Assembly: GCA_900321605.1 (NCBI GenBank)
Contig: ONWR01000007.1
Coordinates: 88,376 to 152,375, forward strand
Origin: an uncultured Bacteroidales bacterium
GTDB lineage: Bacteria > Bacteroidota > Bacteroidia > Bacteroidales > Paludibacteraceae
Reading direction: 5' to 3'
Length of the DNA: 64,000 bases
Shown: positions 16,579-24,097 of the stretch, one piece after another
Layout of the letters: every line of letters starts with the position of its first letter
How positions within the stretch are numbered: position 1 is the stretch's first letter
Made by a program: the position numbers and the translations under genes
The notes under the pieces: model-generated
The model's input: the letters and a program-made list of their open reading frames with translations, nothing else
The model's database searches: none
What the model was told of the DNA's origin: nothing

Positions 16579-16668
16579 GATCGCCCATGCATGGTCGATG
16601 CTATTTTTCAAGGTGGGGTACGAATCGCCCATGCATGGTCGATGCTATTTGTTCAAGGTGGGGTACGA
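16579..16668. repeat. tandem duplication of a 44-45 bp unit with TCGCCC-ATGCAT-GGTCGA palindrome
   Basis: Two nearly identical copies (16580-16623 and 16624-16668), each with the palindrome then ctattt, tcaaggtggggtacga. The second copy encodes the last residues (SYPTLNK) and stop of the HD protein. Confidence 0.85.
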
Positions 16669-18579
16669 AATACGATGATGGTTCATGGCGGTGAGACGAG
16701 CGACGAAGACACGGCGGATGTCCTCTACATCCTTGAAGGAGAGAGGTGTCTCGGAGAACTGTCCATCGGCTATCTGTGCATCGATCATCTGATTCACCGC
16801 TGCCGCAATCGACTCTTCGGAGAAATCCGAGAGGCTGCGTGAACGTGCTTCGACAGCATCTGCCATCATGAGGATAGCTGCCTCTTTGGTAGTGGGTTTG
16901 GGTCCCGGATAGCGGAAGAGCGACTCATCGACGTTCTCTTTCGGATGCGCGTTACACCATGTGTTATAGAAATAACGAACCAGCGAGTTGCCATGATGAG
17001 TGGTGATGAAATTGATAATCACCTCCGGCAGATGATGCTTACGCGCCAGTTTCTCTCCTTCGGTCACATGCGAGATGACGACCTTAGCCGCTTCACGGGG
17101 ATCCATCTCCAAGAGCGGGTTCTCCACGCCGACTTGGTTCTCCACGAAGAAGAAGGGATTCGCCATTTTGCCTATATCGTGATAGAGGGCACCTGTGCGG
17201 ACAAGGAGCGAATGTGCACCAATGACTTTCGCAGCTTCGGCCGCCAAGTTAGAGACTTGCATGGAGTGCTGGAACGTACCCGGAGCTTTCTCCGCCAAGG
17301 CGTGCAGGAGCTCGGAGTTGATGTCCGTGAGTTCAACAAGGGTCAGCGAAGAGATGAAACGGAACATTTTCTCAAAGGCGAAGATGAGTCCGTAGCAACC
17401 GATGGTGAGCAGTCCTGTGACGAAGAAATAGAAATACGTCCAAGGCTCGATAGCGCGCCACGTACCGGTTTGGGCAATGATGAGGGCGGTGTACATGAGT
17501 GCTTGGATCCAGAAGTTCCAAGTTGCAGTACGGAGCAGTTGTGCCCGGCGGGTCATGTCATTCAAGACGGAAATGGTAGCAAAGCCGACACCCAATTCGA
17601 TGAAGAGGAACTCCGTCGGCACCGGAACGACAATAGAGGTGATGAAGATCGTGATGAGATGGATAACCACCGCTGTACGGGAGTCGATGAAGACACGCGT
17701 AAGGATCGGAACCCACACAAAAGGCACAAGGTAAACCGACAATCCGAAATGCAAGCAGAGGCACGCCAAACCGATGACGAGGAACATCTGCAAGCAGAAG
17801 AACAGGACTTTCGAAAGCGAATCGAAGTACTGCCGCCGGAAGACTACGAGATAGAGCACAAAAAGGGCAAGGAAAAGAAGAACCAAGAGGGTCTTGCCGA
17901 AGAGCGCCCAACTACGTTGGCTATGTCCGAGCGCCTCACTCTCGTACGCCCGGCGAAGCGATTGAAGGGTTTGGTAGTCGCTCTCGGAGACGATCTCACC
18001 TTTCTCTATGATTTTCTCCCCTTTCTGGACAAGCCCTTGTGTGGGCGAGAGAGAAGAGAGGTGTTTCAATCGCATCCGGTCGGTCAGAAGGGTGTCGCGC
18101 ACGAGGTTCTGAGCGCAGTCATAGTTGAAATGCTCGAAAGCCGATTTGGGCGTATAGACCGACGAGAGGGGGTACGTCTTTTGCACTTTGCCCTGCGTGA
18201 CAGCAATGCGGCTGTATTCGTTTTCCTGCAGCCACTCCATCTCTTGAAGCGAGACGACGAGGACTTGGCGTTGCACCTGTGGGATGTATTTATAGCAAGG
18301 CACGAAGACGGAGAGGAGCTGTTTCTGCTCCTTGGCGAGTTGGTCGTCGGTTTTGTAGATGGGGAAATCAAAATCCGCTTCGAGCGTAGCGTACCCCCAC
18401 GGTTTGCCGACCTCAAAATGGTAGCGGAAAGTGTTGTCGTAGCGCGGGAAGAGGAGGACAATCACAGCCGCAAGTACCGCAAAAATGCCTAAGCGTAAGA
18501 AGACTGAGGCATATTTGGCATTTACCATTTTCTCATTTACCATTTGGTCATTTATTAGACCATTTAGCCATTTTATCAT
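16645..18579 (-). CDS. 7TM-HD family phosphohydrolase (PgpH-like)
   Basis: A 644-residue membrane enzyme. An N-terminal helix (FLRLGIFAVLAAVIVLL), an extracytoplasmic domain (about 50-230), about seven transmembrane helices (230-440), then a cytosolic HD domain with the characteristic histidines in ALYHDIGKMANPFFF and ITTHHGNSLVRYFY and with VISHVTEGEKLARKHHLP. In other phyla this family degrades cyclic di-AMP. The first residues MIKWLNGLINDQMVNEKM are encoded by a short repeat tract (18520-18565). The natural start may be the later methionine of MVNAKYASV (about residue 19). The C-terminus is also repeat-derived. It overlaps the upstream fusion gene by 4 bases (ATGA). Confidence 0.9.
   Translation of the reverse strand: MIKWLNGLINDQMVNEKMVNAKYASVFLRLGIFAVLAAVIVLLFPRYDNTFRYHFEVGKPWGYATLEADFDFPIYKTDDQLAKEQKQLLSVFVPCYKYIPQVQRQVLVVSLQEMEWLQENEYSRIAVTQGKVQKTYPLSSVYTPKSAFEHFNYDCAQNLVRDTLLTDRMRLKHLSSLSPTQGLVQKGEKIIEKGEIVSESDYQTLQSLRRAYESEALGHSQRSWALFGKTLLVLLFLALFVLYLVVFRRQYFDSLSKVLFFCLQMFLVIGLACLCLHFGLSVYLVPFVWVPILTRVFIDSRTAVVIHLITIFITSIVVPVPTEFLFIELGVGFATISVLNDMTRRAQLLRTATWNFWIQALMYTALIIAQTGTWRAIEPWTYFYFFVTGLLTIGCYGLIFAFEKMFRFISSLTLVELTDINSELLHALAEKAPGTFQHSMQVSNLAAEAAKVIGAHSLLVRTGALYHDIGKMANPFFFVENQVGVENPLLEMDPREAAKVVISHVTEGEKLARKHHLPEVIINFITTHHGNSLVRYFYNTWCNAHPKENVDESLFRYPGPKPTTKEAAILMMADAVEARSRSLSDFSEESIAAAVNQMIDAQIADGQFSETPLSFKDVEDIRRVFVARLTAMNHHRISYPTLNK
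18520..18572. repeat. catttaccatttggtcat-type repeat at an operon junction
   Basis: About five 10-base units of the form catttaccatt or tttggtcatt overlap the start of the HD protein gene and encode its first residues. Confidence 0.8.
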
Positions 18580-19850
18580 GATCTTTTGGATTTAAAAAAT
18601 TCTTGAATTAAGGACCTGCATTCGTCTTCGAGGACGCCGGAAGTGACGGTAGCTTTGGGATGAAAGACCCGTGGCGCGTACGTGGCGTAGCCTCTCTTGG
18701 GATCCGGTGCACCGTACACGATGCGGCTTATCTGCGACCACCCTATAGCTCCTGCGCACATGGGGCAGGGTTCGACGGTGACATAGAGGGTTGCGTCCGG
18801 CAGGTATTTGCCGCCAAGGGTTTGCGCAGCGGCTGTGATCGCTTGTATCTCTGCGTGCGCGGTAACATCCGAAAGGGTCTCGGTGAGGTTATGTCCGCGT
18901 CCGATGATCCGGTTATTAGAGACGATGACGCAACCGATGGGGATCTCGTCGGCTTCGAGTGCCTTTTGCGCCTCTAAGAGGGCGAGGCGCATGAAGCGCA
19001 CATCTGTTGACCGCTGCGCTGTAAGACCGGCTTCGCCTGTAGGACCGCTGACGCTGTAAGACCGCTCACTTTCGTTCGCTGTAAGATATTTTGAACGAAC
19101 AAAGTTCGTGAGTTCTTCGGGATGCGACTCGAAATGGTTGCCAATGACGACGATGTCAGCTCCTGCGGAATAGGCGGTGTTCATCGCTTCTGGCGTACGG
19201 ATGCCTCCACCGACGATGAGGGTGATAGAGGTGTTTTGTCGCACCGCGCGGATGATGTCGGGCGAGACGGGCACTTTGGCACCGGAACCAGCCTCCAGAT
19301 AGATCGCTTTCTTGCCCATCAGTTCGGCAGCGATGCAGGTGTCGATGATGGTTGGCAGGTCTGAAGGGTTGAGGGGTTTCGTTCCCGTTACGCGCATGGT
19401 GGAGGTCTCTACCCCACCGTCGATGAGGATATAAGCCGTGGGGATCACCTCTACCGATGAATTATGAATACGCCGTGCAGAGCGAATCTGCTGAGTAACA
19501 AGGTATTCGGGGTTGTCTCCGGAAAGCAAAGAGAGGTAAAGGATAGCGTCCGCTTCGGGCGTAAACTGTGCGGCGTTGCCGGGGAAGAGGATGATGGGCG
19601 GACGCCCATGACCGGCTTCGCCTGTAAGACCGCTTTGCTGTAGGACCGCTTCGCTGTAAGACCGCTCACATTCGTTCGCTGTAAGACGGTCTTTGAGGGC
19701 GCGGACGAAAGGCGTAGTGTCACCGCCGGTGGAGCCACCGACGAAGATATAATCGGGGCAGCAGTCCGCCGAGAGCGGAAGGGCGAATAGATCGGCTTTC
19801 TCGGGATCGAGGAGAAGCGCTAAGGCTTTATTTTTATTGACGATTGACAA
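18576..19850 (-). CDS. fusion: GGGP synthase (N-terminal) plus tRNA-specific adenosine deaminase TadA (C-terminal)
   Basis: One 424-residue frame joins two complete enzymes. Residues about 1-252 are a geranylgeranylglyceryl-phosphate synthase-type TIM barrel: LALLLDPEKADL, DYIFVGGSTGGDTTPF, IYLEAGSGAKVPV, IVGGGIRTPE and VIGNHFE. Bacteroidetes members of this family make prenyl ether lipid precursors. Residues about 283-424 are TadA, which edits A34 of tRNA to inosine: AHAEIQAI supplies the zinc histidine and catalytic glutamate and EPCPMCAGAI the two cysteines. The linker (about 253-281) is a translated GACCG/CTGTAA element, and another copy sits at about 55-80. An element inserted across a lost stop codon would explain the fusion. 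Neighbours are gldD upstream and the HD gene downstream. Confidence 0.9.
   Translation of the reverse strand: MSIVNKNKALALLLDPEKADLFALPLSADCCPDYIFVGGSTGGDTTPFVRALKDRLTANECERSYSEAVLQQSGLTGEAGHGRPPIILFPGNAAQFTPEADAILYLSLLSGDNPEYLVTQQIRSARRIHNSSVEVIPTAYILIDGGVETSTMRVTGTKPLNPSDLPTIIDTCIAAELMGKKAIYLEAGSGAKVPVSPDIIRAVRQNTSITLIVGGGIRTPEAMNTAYSAGADIVVIGNHFESHPEELTNFVRSKYLTANESERSYSVSGPTGEAGLTAQRSTDVRFMRLALLEAQKALEADEIPIGCVIVSNNRIIGRGHNLTETLSDVTAHAEIQAITAAAQTLGGKYLPDATLYVTVEPCPMCAGAIGWSQISRIVYGAPDPKRGYATYAPRVFHPKATVTSGVLEDECRSLIQEFFKSKRS
19009..19092 (+). repeat. modular hairpin repeat, copy forming the GGGPS-TadA linker
   Basis: Four units (cores CTGCGC, GGCTTCGCC, CTGACGC and CTCACTTTCGTTCGC), ended by TAAGATATTTTG. 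The antisense strand is translated as KYLTANESERSYSV then SGPTGEAGLTAQRS. Confidence 0.85.
19610..19687 (+). repeat. modular hairpin repeat, copy inside the GGGPS domain
   Basis: Four units with cores GGCTTCGCC, CTTTGC, CTTCGC and CTCACATTCGTTCGC. It is translated on the antisense strand as RLTANECERSYSEAVLQQ followed by SGLTGEAG. Confidence 0.85.
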
Positions 19851-19893
19851 ATTTACGATGTACGATTTATTGACGATTTATAATATTGACGAT
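19845..19893. repeat. ttgacgattta-type repeat tract
   Basis: Imperfect copies of attgacgattta and tacgatgtac between gldD and the fusion gene. The first codons of the fusion gene (MSIVNK) overlap it. Confidence 0.65.
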
Positions 19894-20550
19894 TTATTTC
19901 CAGCGGAAGGTCTCTACCATTTTGACGATATCCGTGCGGAGATAGTTATATACAGGCGCTAAGGAATCAGCGTTCGGACGACAGTTACAATAGACCGATG
20001 CGCGGAAGAAATGATGCGTAGAATCGGTAATAAAGAACTGGCAGGAGGACGCTGTATTTCCCTCTAAATCAAAGAGTAAGCCATATACTTTTGCTTCGGG
20101 GTGCGCGTATTCGCGTTCGGGTATCGCATTGGCAAAAGAGGCGTTGCGGTACACAAACTCGAGAGCATCTTCGGTGAGCTCGCGCAGATTATTACGAACG
20201 GGTTTGTAGGAGCAATGGATAGTAGCATCAAAGACAGGATAATAGATGTTGATCCAATAGGGTTCATCGACATCCTTGCGGGGTTTGACTACTGCGTTTT
20301 TCGAGAGGGCGAAGGTGTAAGGGTAGTTGGTCGATGGTCGTTGGTCGTTGGTCGATGGTCGTTGGTCGTTGCGGGACAGAGCCTGTCGTTGGGCAAGTTG
20401 AAAATCCGTATAGGCAGTGTCGGGAACGGAGATGCGGTAGTAACCATACGGACGGGGAGTATAGTTATTGCTGCATGAGACACACAATAATATTAAATTA
20501 AAAATTAAAAATTCAAAATTAAAAAATCTATTTTTTTGTAAAAAGCCCAT
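19894..20550 (-). CDS. gldD: gliding motility / type IX secretion lipoprotein GldD
   Basis: GldD is an inner-membrane-anchored lipoprotein needed for gliding and type IX secretion in Bacteroidetes. ATG 20550 gives 218 residues with a lipoprotein signal ending LLCVSC, then the family pattern NYTPRPYGYYRISVP, YWINIYYPVFDATIHCSY, and the C-terminal VKMVETFRWK. Earlier in-frame ATGs would put the promoter inside the gene and are rejected. Residues about 57-75 (NDQRPSTNDQRPSTN) are a tandem repeat encoded by the tggtcgttgg family and are not a family feature. GldD fits with the secreted proteins with type IX-like tails elsewhere in the window. Confidence 0.9.
   Translation of the reverse strand: MGFLQKNRFFNFEFLIFNLILLCVSCSNNYTPRPYGYYRISVPDTAYTDFQLAQRQALSRNDQRPSTNDQRPSTNYPYTFALSKNAVVKPRKDVDEPYWINIYYPVFDATIHCSYKPVRNNLRELTEDALEFVYRNASFANAIPEREYAHPEAKVYGLLFDLEGNTASSCQFFITDSTHHFFRASVYCNCRPNADSLAPVYNYLRTDIVKMVETFRWK
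20325..20380. repeat. tandem ttggtcg(t/a)tgg repeat inside gldD
   Basis: Six consecutive 9-base units give a repeated 18-base pattern that is translated as two copies of NDQRPST. Confidence 0.85.
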
Positions 20551-20569
20551 AATCTTCCAAATTAGGGTA

Positions 20570-20616
20570 CAAAGGTACAAAAAAAAGTTGAAAGTTGAAA
20601 GTTGAAAGTTGAAAGA
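20570..20616 (-). promoter_or_regulatory. gldD promoter with 7-mer repeats over the -33 region
   Basis: The -7 box TACCTTTG (minus strand, 20570-20577) is intact. The -33 position falls in four tandem copies of a 7-mer (gttgaaa, 20587-20614), giving CTTT instead of TTTG. Confidence 0.55.
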
Positions 20617-20668
20617 TTTCACTTTTTTGCATAAAAATGCACTTTTTTATAAAAAATGTACGTGCGCG

Positions 20669-20700
20669 CTTGCGTATATAAAAAAAAAGTTGTAACTTTG
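20669..20700 (+). promoter_or_regulatory. promoter for manC and possibly the glycogen genes
   Basis: CTTG (20669-20672), 20 bases, TAACTTTG (20693-20700). The transcript would have a leader of about 160 bases before ATG 20871. The leader holds gcgcaaatatgcgc, a short palindrome, and nothing else that I recognise. Confidence 0.75.
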
Positions 20701-20870
20701 TGCGCTTTTAGAGAACGAGTGTGCCTTTTAAGCCCCGAAAAGTAGACAGAAGGATGCGGGGTTCGCGCAAATATGCGCGAAAAATGAAAAATGGAAAATG
20801 AAAGAAAGGCACGGAGCTAAGCACGAAGATTAATAAGAATAAAACCATAAAAAACACACCCAATATCATT

Positions 20871-22100
20871 ATGACAAAGAAAGAAAATAACTATTGTGTA
20901 ATCATGGCGGGCGGCATAGGAAGCCGTTTCTGGCCGTTCAGCCGAGAAGAAAAACCGAAACAGTTCTTGGACTTTTTCGGCACAGGTAAGAGTTTATTGC
21001 AGATGACGGTGGATCGTTTTCGTCCCATCGTTCCCATCGAGAATATGTTCATTGTGACGAACGTAGCGTACAAGCAGATCATCATGGAGCAGATACCGGA
21101 TTTGGCAGACGTGCAGATCTTATGCGAACCGGCGAGAAGGAACACAGCTCCGTGTATTGCTTATGCAACGGCGCATATCCGTGCGTTGTGTTTGCAGAAA
21201 GCCTATAAATGGACGAAAGACGAATGTACGCAGTACGAAGGATATACCAAAGAAGGAAGCATGAAAGGAAACAAGAACCTTCCCAAGTATCAGGATATCG
21301 ATTGGAGTAAGCCGGAGATGCAGGCGAATATCGTAGTAGCAGCAAGTGACCATTTGATTTTAGAGGAAGAGAAATTCCGTGACACTATCTGCAAGGCGTT
21401 TGAGTTCGTGAGCCAAAACAAGGCGATCGCTACTTTGGGCATGCAGCCGACAAGACCGGAGACAGGATACGGATATATTCAGTATCTTAATGTACAAGGG
21501 GACAATGTACAATGTACAAAGGGGATTTATCCGGTGAAGACGTTTACGGAGAAGCCGAATTTGGAGATGGCCAAAGTGTTCTTGGAGAGCGGCGATTTTC
21601 TGTGGAACTCGGGAATCTTCATTTGGAACTTACAGACCATTAGTGAGGCGTTCCGTTATTTGCTGCCGGAAGTGGCAGACCGTTTCCGCGAAGGCGAGTT
21701 GCTGATGGGAACTGAGAAAGAGGAAGCGTTCATCGAAGAGATCTTCCCGAAATGTCCGAATATCTCGATTGACTACGGTATCATGGAGAAAGCGGAGAAC
21801 GTGTTCGTGCTGCCGAGCAGTTTCGGATGGAGCGATTTGGGCACATGGGGCAGTTTGTATGAGTTGAGCGAGAAAGACGAGGCAGGCAATGTGAGTCTGC
21901 ACAGCGAGGCTCTGTTCTACGAGGCAAACGGTAATGTAGTGACCTTGGAGCCGGGTAAGTTAGCGGTAGTACAAGGTGTGGACGACATGATCATTGCGGA
22001 GCAGAAGGGTGTTCTGCTGGTTTGCAAGAAAGCCGAGGAGCAGCGCATCAAACAGTTTGTAGCAGATGCCAAAAACAAATTTGCCGGACAATTTAATTAA
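20871..22100 (+). CDS. manC: mannose-1-phosphate guanylyltransferase
   Basis: This enzyme makes GDP-mannose from mannose-1-phosphate and GTP for polysaccharide synthesis. Signature sequences are VIMAGGIGSRFWPFSREEKP, QILCEPARRNTAPCIAYAT, VVAASDHLI, ETGYGYIQY, FTEKPNLEMAK, WNSGIFIW and SIDYGIMEKA. At 409 residues it is about 50 longer than the usual single-domain enzyme. The excess is a lysine- and tyrosine-rich insertion at about 107-143 and a short NVQGDNVQCTKG at about 207-218. The second is plainly a translated tgtacaaagg repeat, and the first contains related words. It is followed 32 bases later by the debranching enzyme gene. Confidence 0.94.
   Translation: MTKKENNYCVIMAGGIGSRFWPFSREEKPKQFLDFFGTGKSLLQMTVDRFRPIVPIENMFIVTNVAYKQIIMEQIPDLADVQILCEPARRNTAPCIAYATAHIRALCLQKAYKWTKDECTQYEGYTKEGSMKGNKNLPKYQDIDWSKPEMQANIVVAASDHLILEEEKFRDTICKAFEFVSQNKAIATLGMQPTRPETGYGYIQYLNVQGDNVQCTKGIYPVKTFTEKPNLEMAKVFLESGDFLWNSGIFIWNLQTISEAFRYLLPEVADRFREGELLMGTEKEEAFIEEIFPKCPNISIDYGIMEKAENVFVLPSSFGWSDLGTWGSLYELSEKDEAGNVSLHSEALFYEANGNVVTLEPGKLAVVQGVDDMIIAEQKGVLLVCKKAEEQRIKQFVADAKNKFAGQFN
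21488..21526. repeat. tgtacaagg-type repeat inside manC
   Basis: Three units of the form aatgtacaa(a)ggg are inserted in frame and translated as NVQGDNVQCTKG. Confidence 0.8.
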
Positions 22101-22132
22101 AAATAATCCTACTTAATACTTAATCAAACATC

Positions 22133-24097
22133 ATGAGTTATCTTAATTTTGACAAGACGGTGCTTGTTAATCTGGAGCGATCGCTTCAGAAAGAGATGAT
22201 TCGAACGAACCGTGCAGGCGTGTACAACTCAACCACGCTGGTTGACTGTAACACACGTAAGTACCACGGTCAGTTGGTGATGCCGTTGCCTCATCTCAGC
22301 GACGACAACTATGTGTTGCTCAGTTCGCTGGACGAGACGGTGATCCAACATGGCGCGGAGTTCAACTTAGGTCTGCACGAGTATGACGAGAACCATTTCA
22401 GTCCGAACGGACACAAGTACATCCGTGAGTTCGATTGCGAGTTGATCTCTCGCACAACGTACCGTGTCGGCGCTGTGGTACTACAGAAAGAGCGCATGTT
22501 GGTTAGTTTCGAGCCTCGCGTGCTGATCCGCTACACGTTATTGGAGAGCGGCAGCCCGACGACTCTTCGTTTCCGTCCGTTCTTGGCATTCCGCAGCGTG
22601 AACGAGTTGACGCACGAGAACCCGTTAGCGAACGCGAACATGGAGGATTGTGAGAATGGTCGTTACAACCGCATGTATCCGGGATTCCCGAATCTGTACA
22701 TGCAGTTCAGCAAGGCGGTAGAGTACCACCACGACCCGCAGTGGTACAAAGACATCGAGTACCGCAAGGAGCGTGAGCGTGGTTATGCCCACAAGGAGGA
22801 CTTGCTCGTACCGGGTTATTTCGAGTTGCCGATGAAGAAAGGCGAAAGCATCATCTTCGCAGCCGGCGTAACGGAAGTGAAGACCGACACGCTGAAAGCG
22901 ACTTGGAAGAAAGAGTTGGTACGTCGAATCCGTCGTGAGGACATGTTCTCCACGCTGAAGAACAGCGCAAGCCAGTTCTACAAACGCGAGGATGACAAGT
23001 GCTATCTGCTTGCCGGTTTCCCGTGGTTCAAGGCAGATGCACGCGCGACATTCTTCTCGGTAGCCAGCTGTACGCTGGATATCGATCGTCCGGAGTACTG
23101 GGATGCTATCATCAACAAGACGGCTGTGGGAGAGATCTTGAACTTCATGAACGGTCGTGGTAACGAGAACAAGATGACGGGCATGGACGAGCCGGATGTA
23201 CTGCTTTGGTTCATTCGCGCTGCACAGAAATATGCCCATAAATATACAGTTCGTGAGGCAGCGGATTTATATGGTCAGCTCTGTCAGGATATCATCGTAT
23301 GGTATCGCAAGCAGAATCATCCGCGTGCCAAACTGCATCAGAACGGTCTGCTTTGGGTAGATGGTACTCAACGTCCGGCTACATGGATGAACGCTACCAA
23401 CTGCGGATGGCCGATAGTACCGCGTACAGGCTACGTGGTAGAGATCAACGCACTGTGGTACAACGCTATGCGTTTCACGGCAGAGATGCTTCGTGAGATG
23501 GGCAAAGAGACGAGTGCCGACCTGATGGAGTATCAAGCAGAGATCACCAAGGATGCGTTTGTGAAGACGTTCTGGAATGGTCTGTATCTGAACGATTATG
23601 TCATCGACGGTTATGCCGACAAAGAGGTACGTCCGAACATGATCTGGGCAGCGGGTCTGCCGTACAGTCCGCTGGATAAGAAACAGCAGAAAGCAGTAGT
23701 GGATATCTGCACGAAAGAGTTATTGACGCCGAAAGGTCTGCGCAGTCTGAGTCCGAAGAGCGGTTTGTATCATCCGTACTACGGCAGCAACGCGCAAGAA
23801 CGTGAACGTGCGTTGTACAACGGTATCGTTTGGCCGTCCACCATCACCGCTTACTCGCGCGCATATATGAACATATACAAATACAGCGGTGCAAGCTTCA
23901 TGGAGCGTCTGTTGGTCGGTTTCGAAGCCGAGATGGACGAGCTGTGTATCGGTACGTTGAATGAGTTCTACGAGCCAAACCCGCCTTACAGAGGACGCGG
24001 CGGCATGAGTAGTGCGCCGAGCGTAGCAGCTGTCATCAGTCTGTTAGATACGCTGAAGAAGTATCAGAATTCAGAAGAAAAGGAGGCACAACAATGA
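22133..24097 (+). CDS. glycogen debranching enzyme (amylo-alpha-1,6-glucosidase type)
   Basis: A 654-residue enzyme that removes alpha-1,6 branch points. The N-terminal beta-sandwich domain (about 1-250) shows NRAGVYNSTTLVDCNTRKYH and FLAFRSVNELTHENP. The (alpha/alpha)6 barrel (about 300-640) contains YLLAGFPWFKADARAT, NGLLWVDGTQRPATWMNATN, VEINALWYNAMRF, NMIWAAGLPYSPLDKKQ and YNGIVWPSTITAYSRAY. It is the first of three consecutive glycogen genes and overlaps the next by 4 bases (ATGA), so translation is probably coupled. Confidence 0.93.
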   Translation: MSYLNFDKTVLVNLERSLQKEMIRTNRAGVYNSTTLVDCNTRKYHGQLVMPLPHLSDDNYVLLSSLDETVIQHGAEFNLGLHEYDENHFSPNGHKYIREFDCELISRTTYRVGAVVLQKERMLVSFEPRVLIRYTLLESGSPTTLRFRPFLAFRSVNELTHENPLANANMEDCENGRYNRMYPGFPNLYMQFSKAVEYHHDPQWYKDIEYRKERERGYAHKEDLLVPGYFELPMKKGESIIFAAGVTEVKTDTLKATWKKELVRRIRREDMFSTLKNSASQFYKREDDKCYLLAGFPWFKADARATFFSVASCTLDIDRPEYWDAIINKTAVGEILNFMNGRGNENKMTGMDEPDVLLWFIRAAQKYAHKYTVREAADLYGQLCQDIIVWYRKQNHPRAKLHQNGLLWVDGTQRPATWMNATNCGWPIVPRTGYVVEINALWYNAMRFTAEMLREMGKETSADLMEYQAEITKDAFVKTFWNGLYLNDYVIDGYADKEVRPNMIWAAGLPYSPLDKKQQKAVVDICTKELLTPKGLRSLSPKSGLYHPYYGSNAQERERALYNGIVWPSTITAYSRAYMNIYKYSGASFMERLLVGFEAEMDELCIGTLNEFYEPNPPYRGRGGMSSAPSVAAVISLLDTLKKYQNSEEKEAQQ

